From assembly GCF_007004725.1 (NCBI RefSeq), contig NZ_ML660171.1:248001-312000 (forward strand): 64,000 nt of DNA, given 5' to 3'. Within the stretch, counting starts at the first letter, position 1, and each line of letters starts with the position of its first letter. Of this stretch, positions 8,621-17,151 are shown in pieces. The DNA comes from Aliikangiella coralliicola. GTDB lineage: Bacteria > Pseudomonadota > Gammaproteobacteria > Enterobacterales > Kangiellaceae. The notes beneath the pieces were generated by a model. That model made no database searches, was not told where the DNA came from, and was given only the letters and a program-made list of their open reading frames with translations. The translations under genes were made by a program, and so were the position numbers.

Positions 8621-9946
8621 ATGGCTAACATCCTACTTCTTGGTGCGGGCTTTGTAACCGGACCACTTGTCGAATATTTACACGCAAAAAATCATCACAT
8701 TACCGTTGGTTCCCAGTTTTTGTATGAAGCTGAAGAACTAGTGGGAGGCAGGGACAGATTGACGCCGCTCCAGGTCGATGTGACTAATGAAGCTGAGATG
8801 CGAGAATTAGTCAAAGAAGCCGATCTTGTTGTTTCTTTTGTTCCTTTCCAATTCCATGTGTCAGTCGCCAAGATTTGCGTCGCTGAAAAAACATCGATGG
8901 TTACCGCTAGCTATACCCATGAAGATATGTGGAAATTGGATGAGGCTGCGAAAGAAGCGGGAATTACCATTCTGAATGAAATTGGTGTTGATCCAGGTAT
9001 CGATCACATGACCGCAATGCAGGTTATTGATGAAGCGCACGAGCAAGGCTCTAAAGTTGAGGCGTTAGTCTCCTGGTGTGGTGGTATTCCGGCACCTGAA
9101 GCTAACAACAACCCGTTAGGCTACAAATTTTCCTGGTCTCCGATGGCCGTGCTATCGGCTGTTTCAAACGATGCTTATTATCTGCGCCGAGGCGAGAAGA
9201 AATCGATTCCTGGCGATGATTTGCTAAATTCTATGCGAGATGTCACGCTAACCAGTGAAATGGACCTGAAGGGCTACGCGAATCGAGATTCCCTGGGTTA
9301 TAAAGAAGATTACAGAATTCCTGAAGTACAAACTTTGCTACGCGGCACATTGCGCTACGCTGGATTTGGCCCGGTGATTGATAGTGCAAAACGGGTTGGC
9401 TTGCTATCTGCTCAACCATTTGCCGATAAAGCGCCAGCAAGTTGGCAAGAATTAATGTCCTCTCTGAGCGGTGTGGAGCCAGAGCAACTTGGCGAAAAAT
9501 TGGTCGATAATCAATCTGTTAATGATAGTTTTGCCTGGCTAGGTTGTTTTTCTGATGAACAAGTGAAGGGAAATAGTCCTATTGAGGCCTTTTGTAATCT
9601 TCTGACTGACAAACTGAAATATGAAAATGACGAGCAGGACATGATTGTTATGCAACATCGTCTAGTACTAGTTGACGAGAAAGGCAACAAGACATTCCAC
9701 CGCTCAACCTTGATCGAAAAGGGCGATGTGGGTGGTTATTCCGCAATGGCTAAAACTGTCGGTTATCCCGCAGCAATAGCAGCAGATCTGCTATTGTCAG
9801 GAAAAATTACTCGCAAAGGCGTGTGTATTCCAGTTACTCAGGACATTTATGAACCTGTTTTGGAAGAATTAGAAAAACTCAATATTAAAATGACTGAAGA
9901 AATAATAACCAGCCAAAATGAAGAGAGTTTTCTTAATCATCTCTGA
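8621..9946 (+). CDS. Saccharopine dehydrogenase family protein
   Basis: 441 residues. An N-terminal Rossmann domain (ILLLGAGFVTGPLVEYL, then VDVTNEAEMRELVKEADLVVSFVP) precedes a saccharopine reductase-type domain with NEIGVDPGIDHMTAM and the substrate region CGGIPAPEANNNPLGYKFSWSP. This is the hallmark of the yeast Lys9-like, glutamate-forming saccharopine reductase. In bacteria such enzymes are tied to lysine degradation or related amine metabolism. No lysine-ketoglutarate reductase lies in the window, so the pathway direction is unresolved. It is a single-gene unit closed by a terminator. Confidence 0.85.
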   Translation: MANILLLGAGFVTGPLVEYLHAKNHHITVGSQFLYEAEELVGGRDRLTPLQVDVTNEAEMRELVKEADLVVSFVPFQFHVSVAKICVAEKTSMVTASYTHEDMWKLDEAAKEAGITILNEIGVDPGIDHMTAMQVIDEAHEQGSKVEALVSWCGGIPAPEANNNPLGYKFSWSPMAVLSAVSNDAYYLRRGEKKSIPGDDLLNSMRDVTLTSEMDLKGYANRDSLGYKEDYRIPEVQTLLRGTLRYAGFGPVIDSAKRVGLLSAQPFADKAPASWQELMSSLSGVEPEQLGEKLVDNQSVNDSFAWLGCFSDEQVKGNSPIEAFCNLLTDKLKYENDEQDMIVMQHRLVLVDEKGNKTFHRSTLIEKGDVGGYSAMAKTVGYPAAIAADLLLSGKITRKGVCIPVTQDIYEPVLEELEKLNIKMTEEIITSQNEESFLNHL

Positions 9947-10000
9947 GCTGGATTTTAACGAGTCACAAATGAGATTATCAACGATGTGATTCAGCTAATT

Positions 10001-10022
10001 AACCCGATGTTAATCGGGTTTT
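10001..10022 (+). terminator. Rho-independent terminator
   Basis: AACCCGAT and ATCGGGTT arms followed by a short T-run, 55 bases downstream of the saccharopine dehydrogenase gene. Confidence 0.8.
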
Positions 10023-10267
10023 GTACTATGATTTGGAAGTAGTTTAAGGTGTGCGTCATTGTGTTGTTAGTGTGGACGCCGGCAGTGCCGCCCCAAGAAT
10101 ACAGATTTTGGGGTCAGCATTCTGATTTTATTGATAAAAAAACTGATTAATAGACTTGCCCAATATAAGCTATTGAAAGGCTCAATTGGGTTAACTAAAG
10201 GATTCGGAGTATCTTAGGGACTCTTCAATCAATTGATTATTATATTTGAAAAAACTAGGAGATTGTT
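10023..10267 (+). promoter_or_regulatory. Upstream region of the peroxiredoxin gene
   Basis: It includes a GC-rich block (about 10072-10096, with the small palindrome CGGCAGTGCCG) that stands out from the AT-rich surroundings, and a CCCCAA/TTGGGG hairpin just after it. CCCAAT at 10159 and ATTGGG at 10185 form a second wide inverted repeat. No OxyR site could be assigned by eye. The ribosome site AGGAG lies before the ATG. Confidence 0.35.
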
Positions 10268-10873
10268 ATGGGCGTTTTAGTTGGGCGCGAAGCACCTGAT
10301 TTTACAGCTGCAGCTGTGTTAGGAAATGGCGAAATTGTTGATAGCTTTAATTTCAAAGAAGCAACCAAAGGTAAAAAAGCGGTTGTGTTCTTTTACCCAC
10401 TAGATTTTACTTTTGTTTGTCCATCAGAGTTGATTGCTTTTGATCATCGCTTAAAAGACTTCCAGGAGCGTGGTGTTGAAGTAATTGGTGTGTCTATCGA
10501 CTCTCATTTCTCTCACAATGCCTGGAGAAATACTGCTGTAGAAGACGGTGGTATCGGAGCAGTGGGTTATACTTTGGTTGCTGATGTTAAGCACGAAATC
10601 TGTAAAGCCTACGATGTTGAGCATCCTGAAGCAGGCGTTGCATTCCGTGGATCTTTCTTAATCGACGAAGAAGGTAATGTTCGTCATCAAGTTGTTAACG
10701 ACCTTCCATTAGGACGTAACATTGATGAAATGTTAAGAATGGTTGATGCACTTAAATTCCATCAGGATCACGGTGAAGTTTGCCCTGCAGGTTGGACTGA
10801 AGGAGACAAAGGTATGCAAGCCTCTCCAGAAGGTGTCGCTAAATACCTGTCTGAAGAAGCAGATAACCTGTAA
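10268..10873 (+). CDS. Typical 2-Cys peroxiredoxin (AhpC/Prx1 type)
   Basis: 201 residues. The peroxidatic Cys51 sits in FYPLDFTFVCPSE and the resolving Cys172 in HGEVCPAGW, so this is a typical 2-Cys enzyme forming intersubunit disulfides and reducing H2O2 and organic peroxides. GGIGAVGYTLVAD and a C-terminal extension resemble the sensitive Prx1 class rather than enterobacterial AhpC. No AhpF reductase is adjacent, so thioredoxin is the likely reductant (inference). Good AGGAG ribosome site; monocistronic with its own terminator. Confidence 0.93.
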   Translation: MGVLVGREAPDFTAAAVLGNGEIVDSFNFKEATKGKKAVVFFYPLDFTFVCPSELIAFDHRLKDFQERGVEVIGVSIDSHFSHNAWRNTAVEDGGIGAVGYTLVADVKHEICKAYDVEHPEAGVAFRGSFLIDEEGNVRHQVVNDLPLGRNIDEMLRMVDALKFHQDHGEVCPAGWTEGDKGMQASPEGVAKYLSEEADNL

Positions 10874-10898
10874 GGTTGCACAATCTGTCAATCTTGTA

Positions 10899-10927
10899 AA
10901 AAAGCCAGACATAGTCTGGCTTTTTTA
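10899..10927 (+). terminator. Rho-independent terminator
   Basis: AAAAGCCAGAC, loop ATA, GTCTGGCTTTTTT, 25 bases after the peroxiredoxin gene. Confidence 0.95.
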
Positions 10928-11117
10928 TTACCTGATTATTCCGTTCCGCTAAATAACCAGCTCTGTCGTAAAGAATTGTTATCTTGTTATTGCAATTCAG
11001 TTCACAAAATCCTGCAATAACCGTCAACTTTACCTCAATTTGTGATAGTTTTAGCCGTTATAAATCAAATCTAGCTTATTATACTAGTCTTTAAAATCTC
11101 GTCGCGACGGTTTGCTG

Positions 11118-11172
11118 TTGCTACGGCCTGTACCTGATATTTCTTAGTGTTTGGCCGGTAGTAGCAATTTTT
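11118..11172 (+). promoter_or_regulatory. Terminator-like hairpin in the leader of the Calx-beta gene
   Basis: TTGCTAC plus GGCC (11118-11128) can pair with GGCC (11153-11156) and GTAGCAA (11161-11167), and TTTTT follows. The hairpin ends 40 bases before the next start codon and lies well after the peroxiredoxin terminator, so it may attenuate the Calx-beta gene. A palindrome GTCGCGAC lies just upstream at 11101. No known riboswitch class was recognised. The rest of the 10928-11211 gap shows nothing else clear. Confidence 0.4.
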
Positions 11173-11211
11173 ACTATTCGACATGATCCGAAAAATACGC
11201 GGAGTAACAGA

Positions 11212-12501
11212 ATGCGTGCTTACCAAAAATCAATACCAACTAAAACAATCTTTGGCTTTGTTTCAGCGTTCGCTTGTTCATTATTTTCGTGGCATGTCAG
11301 TGCTGATGTGCCAGCTGAGGTTCAGGCAGTATTTGTTAACAACGGTTGTCTTAACTGTCATGGTGCGAATAACCCGAGCGGGAATTTATCTTTAGTTGAC
11401 GCTGCAACCTCCGAAGCACAGCTTGTGGATGTTGACGCAACCTGTAACGGTAACATGAAGAGAGTTGTTCCAGGAGATCCTGACAATTCCGTGCTTTATC
11501 AAAAAATTACTCAGGCAAATCCTGGCTGCGGTGGTGTGATGCCGCCGAGTGGTAACCTGATTAGTGTGGCTGATAGAAATACTATTTTTGACTGGATTAT
11601 CTCAATTGGTCCGGCCGCACAGTTTGGCTTAATTGAATTGGATACAACTACCGCAACCGCCCAAGAAACTGACGCCAGCATTACGCTGACGGTGAATCGA
11701 GCGTTAGGAACGCAAGGTCAGGTAAGCGTCGATTATGCAGTGGCAACTGTTGGTACCGATACTGCCACTTCACCCGATGACTATGTTGCTGACGCCGGAA
11801 CTTTGGTTTTTGCCGACGGTGAAAATGTTAAGACCATTACTGTGACGCTAGCCGATGACGATATATTCGAAGGCTCAGAAGTGTTCTCGGTAACCCTCAG
11901 TAATGTCGTTAACGGGGCAGTACTTGGTAGCCAGGTACAGACCAAAGTAACCATTGTTGATAATGAGTTTGCCGCTGAGCCAGGCACATTTTTCTTTAGT
12001 CGAGTTGATTATTCTGTCGGTGAAGGGGACGGTACTCTCGATGTAACGATATTAAGGTCATTTGGCGCTACTGGTGAAGTGACTGTTGATTTAAATAGTT
12101 CCGATGGCACTGCGGTTGCTGGCGCAGACTACAATATGGTTAGTGAGACAGTCACTTTTGCTGAAGGGGTAAAATCGCAGGTTGTCACAGTGACTGTTCT
12201 TGAAGATCAAGAACAAGAGCAAAATGAAACATTCAGCTTACAATTATCTAACCCGACTAATGGCGCTTTGTTAGGTTCTCCGGCAACAGTGACCACCACC
12301 ATTTCTGATAATGATTCGGAAGATGACGGTGGTGGAGACGATGGAGGTGGTGATGACGGCGGTGGTGGAGACACCGGTGGCGGTGAAACCGGAGGAGGAG
12401 AGCCTGCGCCCACCACTGAAGCAGAATTTGAAGCAGCGGGTAGCTTATTCTTTTTGATCCCTTTAATGGCCTTATTCGTGCTTTACCGAAGTAGAAAGTA
12501 G
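11212..12501 (+). CDS. Surface/periplasmic protein with heme-binding motif, two Calx-beta domains and GlyGly-CTERM-like tail
   Basis: 429 residues. A signal peptide ends near HVSADVP. A cytochrome c-like region follows, with CLNCH and a later MPP that could supply an axial Met. Two Calx-beta repeats follow (about residues 145-255 and 260-370), each ending in an acidic SDND/VDNE motif that binds Ca2+ in the family. Then comes a Gly/Asp-rich spacer (12330-12400) and a C-terminal hydrophobic helix with a basic end (LFFLIPLMALFVLYRSRK), like GlyGly-CTERM sorting signals processed by rhombosortase. GGAG precedes the ATG. Substrate and partner are unknown; calcium binding and heme attachment are inferred from motifs. 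Confidence 0.75.
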   Translation: MRAYQKSIPTKTIFGFVSAFACSLFSWHVSADVPAEVQAVFVNNGCLNCHGANNPSGNLSLVDAATSEAQLVDVDATCNGNMKRVVPGDPDNSVLYQKITQANPGCGGVMPPSGNLISVADRNTIFDWIISIGPAAQFGLIELDTTTATAQETDASITLTVNRALGTQGQVSVDYAVATVGTDTATSPDDYVADAGTLVFADGENVKTITVTLADDDIFEGSEVFSVTLSNVVNGAVLGSQVQTKVTIVDNEFAAEPGTFFFSRVDYSVGEGDGTLDVTILRSFGATGEVTVDLNSSDGTAVAGADYNMVSETVTFAEGVKSQVVTVTVLEDQEQEQNETFSLQLSNPTNGALLGSPATVTTTISDNDSEDDGGGDDGGGDDGGGGDTGGGETGGGEPAPTTEAEFEAAGSLFFLIPLMALFVLYRSRK

Positions 12502-12511
12502 TCTACTTCGG
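12486..12511. repeat. Inverted repeat at the 3' end of the Calx-beta gene
   Basis: CCGAAGTAG (12486-12494) and CTACTTCGG (12503-12511) form a nine-bp perfect stem spanning the stop codon. There is no T-run downstream on the plus strand. Confidence 0.5.
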
Positions 12512-12531
12512 CATAAAAAAACTTTCTCAAA

Positions 12532-12600
12532 GCCGGTTGCGCTGTTTCGGCTTCGTGATACAAATTATGTTGTACCACGAAGCAGGCTTGACAACCCGGC
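12532..12600. repeat. Long imperfect palindrome (REP-like hairpin)
   Basis: The inner arms 12550-12563 and 12570-12583 (GCTTCGTG...; ...CACGAAGC) enclose a six-base loop. The outer arms GCCGGTTG (12532-12539) and CAACCCGGC (12592-12600) extend it to about 69 bp. It is GC-richer than its surroundings and has no adjacent T-run, so it resembles a repetitive palindromic element or mRNA 3'-end stabiliser. Confidence 0.5.
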
Positions 12601-12794
12601 ATCTTTATTCGCTTCAATGTCTTAATTAACCTGAGGTTAATTAGCAATATGAGAATTCTGGACTTGGAATAAGAAATGCTGCTCAAGTCTAGGCACTGTC
12701 TAGTTAATTTTATTTTGTATGAAATATAGTAAATATTTACATAGGTGAAATATTTACCTTATTTGACGCTACGGTTATTCAGTATTATCTCGTA

Positions 12795-13017
12795 TGTCGA
12801 TTTTTGGAAGTCAGAGTTTGTTATTACTGCTGGTTGCCTGTTAAAACATGCCGGAGCCAGTCGCTGATATCTGGAAACTTGAAACCTTTAGCGTTGCGTT
12901 TACGTAAAGCAGAAAGATAATTATCTGGTGGCTCATCTGTTTAATTTTTCAGGTTTAGTCGCCAAACTCGTCATTCGTAATACTCCTTTTTGTGCCAGGC
13001 TTAGCCTGGCTTTTTTT
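12795..13017 (+). ncRNA. Candidate small RNA ending at an orphan terminator
   Basis: The 12502-13202 gap has no convincing coding frame, yet a strong intrinsic terminator ends at 13017 about 500 bases from the nearest upstream gene. The stretch before it contains nested palindromes (AGATAATTATCT near 12915; CTTTA...TAAAG around TTTACGTAAA) that suggest a structured transcript. A TTGACG hexamer at 12763 and TATTAT at 12783 are present, but their 14-base spacing is too short for a good promoter, so the 5' end is a guess. It matches no RNA family that I recognise. Confidence 0.35.
12994..13017 (+). terminator. Strong orphan Rho-independent terminator
   Basis: GCCAGGC, loop TTA, GCCTGGC followed by seven Ts, with no protein gene directly upstream. 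It insulates the oad operon from transcription entering the gap. Confidence 0.9.
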
Positions 13018-13202
13018 GTTCTTGTTACCCCGAATTCCGGTTAATAATTTTTTATTATTTCAAAAAGTGATGAGGCGAGCTCACTGGTTCAGACTTCGTT
13101 TAGAGCTACCCTGTTGACAGATAATTCTCCTTTTGTTTCACTAGTTTGATATTAAATCGAGTTATTTCGTTTTTTTTATAAAACTATTTAAACTGCGCCG
13201 CC

Positions 13203-13463
13203 ATGAACGAATCAAATCTTATCTCTGATGGTATCCAACTCATGCTTGTGGGCATGGGAATGGTTTTTGTCTTTTTATCGCTTCTGGTCATCGTTATCAG
13301 CATCATGAAGAAGTTTTTAAGTGAACCGATGATAGAAAGTATCCCAGACACCAATAATTTTCGAGACAACAATTTACGAAATAATAATGTAATAAGCGAC
13401 CAAGAAATCGCGGCGATATCCAGCGCCGTGCACGCCTATCGACAAAAATATTCAAAAAAATAG
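13203..13463 (+). CDS. oadG: Oxaloacetate decarboxylase gamma subunit
   Basis: 86 residues. One N-terminal membrane helix (IQLMLVGMGMVFVFLSLLVI) precedes a short hydrophilic tail, the standard build of the small gamma chain that links the alpha and beta subunits of the Na+ pump. The GMGMVFVFL motif is typical. It starts the oadGAB cluster, nine bases before oadA. No clear Shine-Dalgarno precedes the ATG. The usual C-terminal zinc-binding cluster is not obvious. Confidence 0.9.
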   Translation: MNESNLISDGIQLMLVGMGMVFVFLSLLVIVISIMKKFLSEPMIESIPDTNNFRDNNLRNNNVISDQEIAAISSAVHAYRQKYSKK

Positions 13464-13472
13464 GGAAACATA

Positions 13473-15284
13473 ATGACCAGTAAATTGGGTATTACCGAAC
13501 TTGTTTTACGTGATGGCCACCAGTCTTTGTTTGCTACTCGGATGCGTATCGAAGATATGCTTCCTATTGCCGAGAAGTTGGATCAAATTGGCTATTGGTC
13601 CATTGAAACCTGGGGCGGCGCAACTTTTGATTCCTGTATTCGTTTTTTAGGTGAAGACCCCTGGGAAAGGTTACGTCGGCTAAAAGCTGCGATGCCAAAC
13701 ACTCAACAGCAGATGTTATTCAGAGCGCAGAACATTCTTGGTTATCGCCATTATGCCGATGATGTTGTTGAGGCATTCGTTGATCGCGCGGCAGCTAATG
13801 GTATGGATGTTTTTAGAATTTTTGATGCCATGAACGATATGCGCAATTTGCAAACGGCAATCAAAGCCACCATCAAAACTGGCAAGCACGCTCAGGGAAC
13901 CATGTCTTACACCGTGAGCCCGGTTCATACGATTGATATGTGGCTGGACATGGCGAAGCAACTTGAAGATATGGGCGCCCATTCCATTTGTATTAAGGAT
14001 ATGGCTGGATTACTTAAACCTTATGTGGCTGAAGAACTCGTCACTCGCTTGAAAGAATCGATTCAAGTTCCTATCGCACTGCACGCTCATGCGACAACAG
14101 GCTTGAGTACTGCAACAATTACTAAAGCGGTTGAAGCTGGAATTGATAGCGTGGACACCAGTATTTCATCCATGAGTATGACCTATGGACATTCTGCGAC
14201 TGAATCTGTTGTTTCGATTTTAGAAGGGGAAGAACGTGATACCGGTTTAAGTTTACCTGCGCTTGAAGAAATCTCAGCCTATTTTAGAGAAGTCAGAAAA
14301 AAATACGCTAAGTGGGAAGGCAGCTTAAAAGGTGTCGATTCCCGAATTCTGGTTTCGCAAGTGCCCGGTGGCATGCTGACCAACATGGAGAACCAACTGA
14401 AAGAGCAGGGAGCGGGTGACAAACTGGATGATGTTTTAAAAGAAATTCCAAAAGTCAGAAAAGACCTGGGCTACATTCCGTTGGTAACGCCCACTTCGCA
14501 GATTGTTGGTACTCAGGCGGTGTTGAATGTTCTGACCGGGGAAAGATACAAAAATATCAGTAAAGAAACAGCCGGCGTGTTAAAAGGCGAATATGGCGCG
14601 ACAGCGGCGCCGGTTAATGGAGAGCTTCAGGCGAAGGTGCTCAAGGGAGAACAACCAATTACTTGTCGACCTGCTGATTTACTCGAACCCGAACTTGATA
14701 AATTGAGTACTGAACTTAGCGGTATTGCAAAAGAAGAGGGAATTTCACTTGCTGAAAATAAAATTGATGATGTACTAACTTACGCATTGTTTCCGCAAAT
14801 AGGCATTAAGTTTCTTAAAAATAGAAACAATCCCGATGCTTTCGAACCCGCTCCAACACTCGACAAAGAGACTGAAAAAGCAGCAGCGGAAAGTCCAGGG
14901 TCTAACGTATCGACATCGCCGGAAAGCTATGACGTTAATGTTAATGGAAAAGTATTCCAGGTGACCGTTGCACCCAGCGGCGCGTTGACAGAGGTTAAAC
15001 AAGGATCTTCGAATTCCAGTCCTGCGACTCAAACGGCATCAGCGCCTGCGCCAGCCGCACCGTCCACATCAAATGTAACGATTAAAGCACCTCTGGCGGG
15101 TAATATTTTCAAAGTTTTGGTGAGCCCGGGAGACACTGTGACCGAAGGGCAGGTTGTCCTTGTACTTGAGGCGATGAAAATGGAAACGGAAGTGCGTTCT
15201 AACGCTGCGGGAAGTGTCTCACAAATTTTTGTTAAGGAAGGCGACTCTGTCAATTTATCCGATCCTCTACTCGGGTTGGCATAA
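13473..15284 (+). CDS. oadA: Oxaloacetate decarboxylase alpha subunit
   Basis: 603 residues. It catalyses carboxyl transfer from oxaloacetate to biotin. The N-terminal carboxyltransferase barrel shows [13 protein letters not shown], the catalytic-lysine region [11 protein letters not shown] and the metal ligands LHAHATTG. An Ala/Pro/Ser-rich hinge (about residues 510-535) leads to a biotinyl domain with the acceptor Lys569 in [15 protein letters not shown] precedes the ATG. With OadB and OadG it forms a membrane complex that exports Na+ on decarboxylation. Confidence 0.96.
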   Translation: MTSKLGITELVLRDGHQSLFATRMRIEDMLPIAEKLDQIGYWSIETWGGATFDSCIRFLGEDPWERLRRLKAAMPNTQQQMLFRAQNILGYRHYADDVVEAFVDRAAANGMDVFRIFDAMNDMRNLQTAIKATIKTGKHAQGTMSYTVSPVHTIDMWLDMAKQLEDMGAHSICIKDMAGLLKPYVAEELVTRLKESIQVPIALHAHATTGLSTATITKAVEAGIDSVDTSISSMSMTYGHSATESVVSILEGEERDTGLSLPALEEISAYFREVRKKYAKWEGSLKGVDSRILVSQVPGGMLTNMENQLKEQGAGDKLDDVLKEIPKVRKDLGYIPLVTPTSQIVGTQAVLNVLTGERYKNISKETAGVLKGEYGATAAPVNGELQAKVLKGEQPITCRPADLLEPELDKLSTELSGIAKEEGISLAENKIDDVLTYALFPQIGIKFLKNRNNPDAFEPAPTLDKETEKAAAESPGSNVSTSPESYDVNVNGKVFQVTVAPSGALTEVKQGSSNSSPATQTASAPAPAAPSTSNVTIKAPLAGNIFKVLVSPGDTVTEGQVVLVLEAMKMETEVRSNAAGSVSQIFVKEGDSVNLSDPLLGLA

Positions 15285-15299
15285 TCGACTTGCGCTAAA

Positions 15300-15314
15300 G
15301 GCAGCATTGCTGCC
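15300..15314 (+). other. Intercistronic hairpin between oadA and oadB
   Basis: GGCAGC, loop ATT, GCTGCC with no T-run. It lies in the 128-bp gap between oadA and oadB and could set differential mRNA stability. Confidence 0.4.
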
Positions 15315-15412
15315 CTCAATTAAAACTCAAGCAGCAGACATTTGAAAGTAGTCGTCAAAAGATGCTTGTAGATAATCACTTTAGCTTTTAAAAAACGATA
15401 AGAGAAATAACA

Positions 15413-16549
15413 ATGTCTGAAGGCTTGCTACAACTTTGGCTTAACACCGGTATCGCAAATTTTAATGTTGGCCAAATGGCAATGATTGTAGTGGGGTTGG
15501 TACTTTTGTATCTGGCCATCAGCAAAGAGTTTGAGCCTTTGCTGTTGCTGCCAATTGGCTTTGGCACGATCCTCAGTAACATTCCCGTGGCGGGTATTGC
15601 AGAGGTTGGTGGTCTTTTACACTATGTTTACGAAGTTGGTATCGATACTGGCGTATTTCCGCTACTTATATTTATGGGGGTCGGGGCGATGACCGATTTT
15701 GGGGCCCTCATCGCCAATCCCAAAACGTTGTTTTTAGGCGCTGCGGCGCAGTTTGGTATTTTTGCGACGCTACTTGGCGCGCTTGCGCTTAATTCAGTTC
15801 CGGGAATTAACTGGACAATTCAGGATGCTTCTGCGATTGCAATCATTGGTGGGGCCGATGGTCCGACTGCAATTTTTCTTGCGGGAAAACTTGCGCCAGA
15901 TTTATTGGGTGCGATAGCGGTTGCCGCTTATTCTTATATGGCACTCGTACCGATTATTCAGCCGCCGATAATGCGTTTATTGACTAACGAAAAAGAACGC
16001 GCGATTGAAATGACTCAACTAAGACCGGTTTCTCAGCGGGAAAAAATCGCGTTTCCAATCTTGGTATTGGCATTGTGTGTTTTGTTGTTGCCCGCAGCGG
16101 CACCACTCATCGGTATGTTTTGTTTCGGTAACCTGATGAAAGAAAGCGGCGTAGTCAATCGACTTTCAGAAACAACGCAAAACGCGTTGATTAATATTAC
16201 AACAATCTTTCTCGGATTAGGCGTTGGTTCAAAGCTTTCAGCCGACAAGTTTTTAAATTGGGAAACTATTGGAATATTGTTGTTGGGCGCGGTGGCGTTT
16301 TCAATTGGTACTGCTAGTGGCGTGCTAATGGCAAAACTAATGTCTCGAATGACCGGTGGTAAGATTAACCCACTTATCGGAGCTGCCGGTGTTTCGGCAG
16401 TGCCGATGGCTGCGCGAGTGGTTAATAAAGTTGGGTTAGAGTCAAATCCACATAATTTCTTATTGATGCATGCGATGGGACCAAACGTTGCGGGGGTGAT
16501 TGGTTCTGCTGTTGCCGCCGGTGTGTTGTTAGCGTTGGTTGGAAATTAG
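15413..16549 (+). CDS. oadB: Oxaloacetate decarboxylase beta subunit (Na+ pump)
   Basis: 378 residues, a multi-helix membrane protein that decarboxylates carboxybiotin and moves Na+ out of the cell. Conserved regions are visible: [17 protein letters not shown] with the Asp of the essential segment, [13 protein letters not shown], and [18 protein letters not shown] with its Na+-site Asn/Ser. Slightly shorter than the usual 430 residues, as in other short beta chains. A purine-rich ribosome site precedes the ATG. Last gene of oadGAB. Confidence 0.95.
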   Translation: MSEGLLQLWLNTGIANFNVGQMAMIVVGLVLLYLAISKEFEPLLLLPIGFGTILSNIPVAGIAEVGGLLHYVYEVGIDTGVFPLLIFMGVGAMTDFGALIANPKTLFLGAAAQFGIFATLLGALALNSVPGINWTIQDASAIAIIGGADGPTAIFLAGKLAPDLLGAIAVAAYSYMALVPIIQPPIMRLLTNEKERAIEMTQLRPVSQREKIAFPILVLALCVLLLPAAAPLIGMFCFGNLMKESGVVNRLSETTQNALINITTIFLGLGVGSKLSADKFLNWETIGILLLGAVAFSIGTASGVLMAKLMSRMTGGKINPLIGAAGVSAVPMAARVVNKVGLESNPHNFLLMHAMGPNVAGVIGSAVAAGVLLALVGN

Positions 16550-16707
16550 CGCTGCTTAAATATTCTTTCTAAACCGCGGATTCTCGGGAAGAGAGGCCGT
16601 TCCCTGTCCGCTTAGTCAAAATTGGGCGAGTTTCGCTCATATGTCTATACTCAAGACTGAAAGCTAAAAATTATTAGCGTTAATCATTCAGGTTTGAGGA
16701 GTAACCG

Positions 16708-17046
16708 ATGGCTTTGAGATTTCCGGAAGATCCACTCTATCATCTACTTCGCGATGGGAAAATTGAGGAGTTTAACCAGCAAAAGGCAAGTGTCCCTCAG
16801 GTTGACTTTCATGACAGTGACTTTCGAGGTCTTGATTTGCGAGGGTTAGATGCAGCGGGAATTAACTTTAGTGGTTGTTATTTTCGAGCTGCGGATCTTC
16901 GAGGAATCGATTTTAGCCAAGCAAACTTATATTCTGCCAGTATCGCGTCGGCGCAAATCTCTGGCTGTTTATTTCCCGATAATATTGAAGCCAGCGAAAT
17001 CCTCTTATCTGTTGACAAAGGCGTAAGAATGCGGATTAAACCTTGA
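16708..17046 (+). CDS. Small pentapeptide-repeat protein
   Basis: 112 residues. The central part (about 32-88) has consecutive A(D/N)LXX-type pentapeptides (DFRGLDLRGLDAAGINFSGC, FRAADLRGIDFSQANLYSAS), predicted to form a short right-handed quadrilateral beta-helix. It is too short to match the Qnr gyrase-protecting proteins. A good GAGGAG ribosome site precedes the ATG. It stands alone between oadB and the symporter; function unknown. Confidence 0.8.
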   Translation: MALRFPEDPLYHLLRDGKIEEFNQQKASVPQVDFHDSDFRGLDLRGLDAAGINFSGCYFRAADLRGIDFSQANLYSASIASAQISGCLFPDNIEASEILLSVDKGVRMRIKP

Positions 17047-17151
17047 ATTGGTTGGATAAATCAGGTTCAACCATCTAGATAGCTATTTCTATTCTTATTC
17101 GTTTATAATGCCCTGAATAATTATTAATAACATTAAATAAGGGGCAATCTT

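Noticed and set aside
11101..11172. Possible c-di-GMP (GEMM) riboswitch before the Calx-beta gene
   Set aside because: The conserved GEMM core sequences are not present; only a terminator-like hairpin remains.
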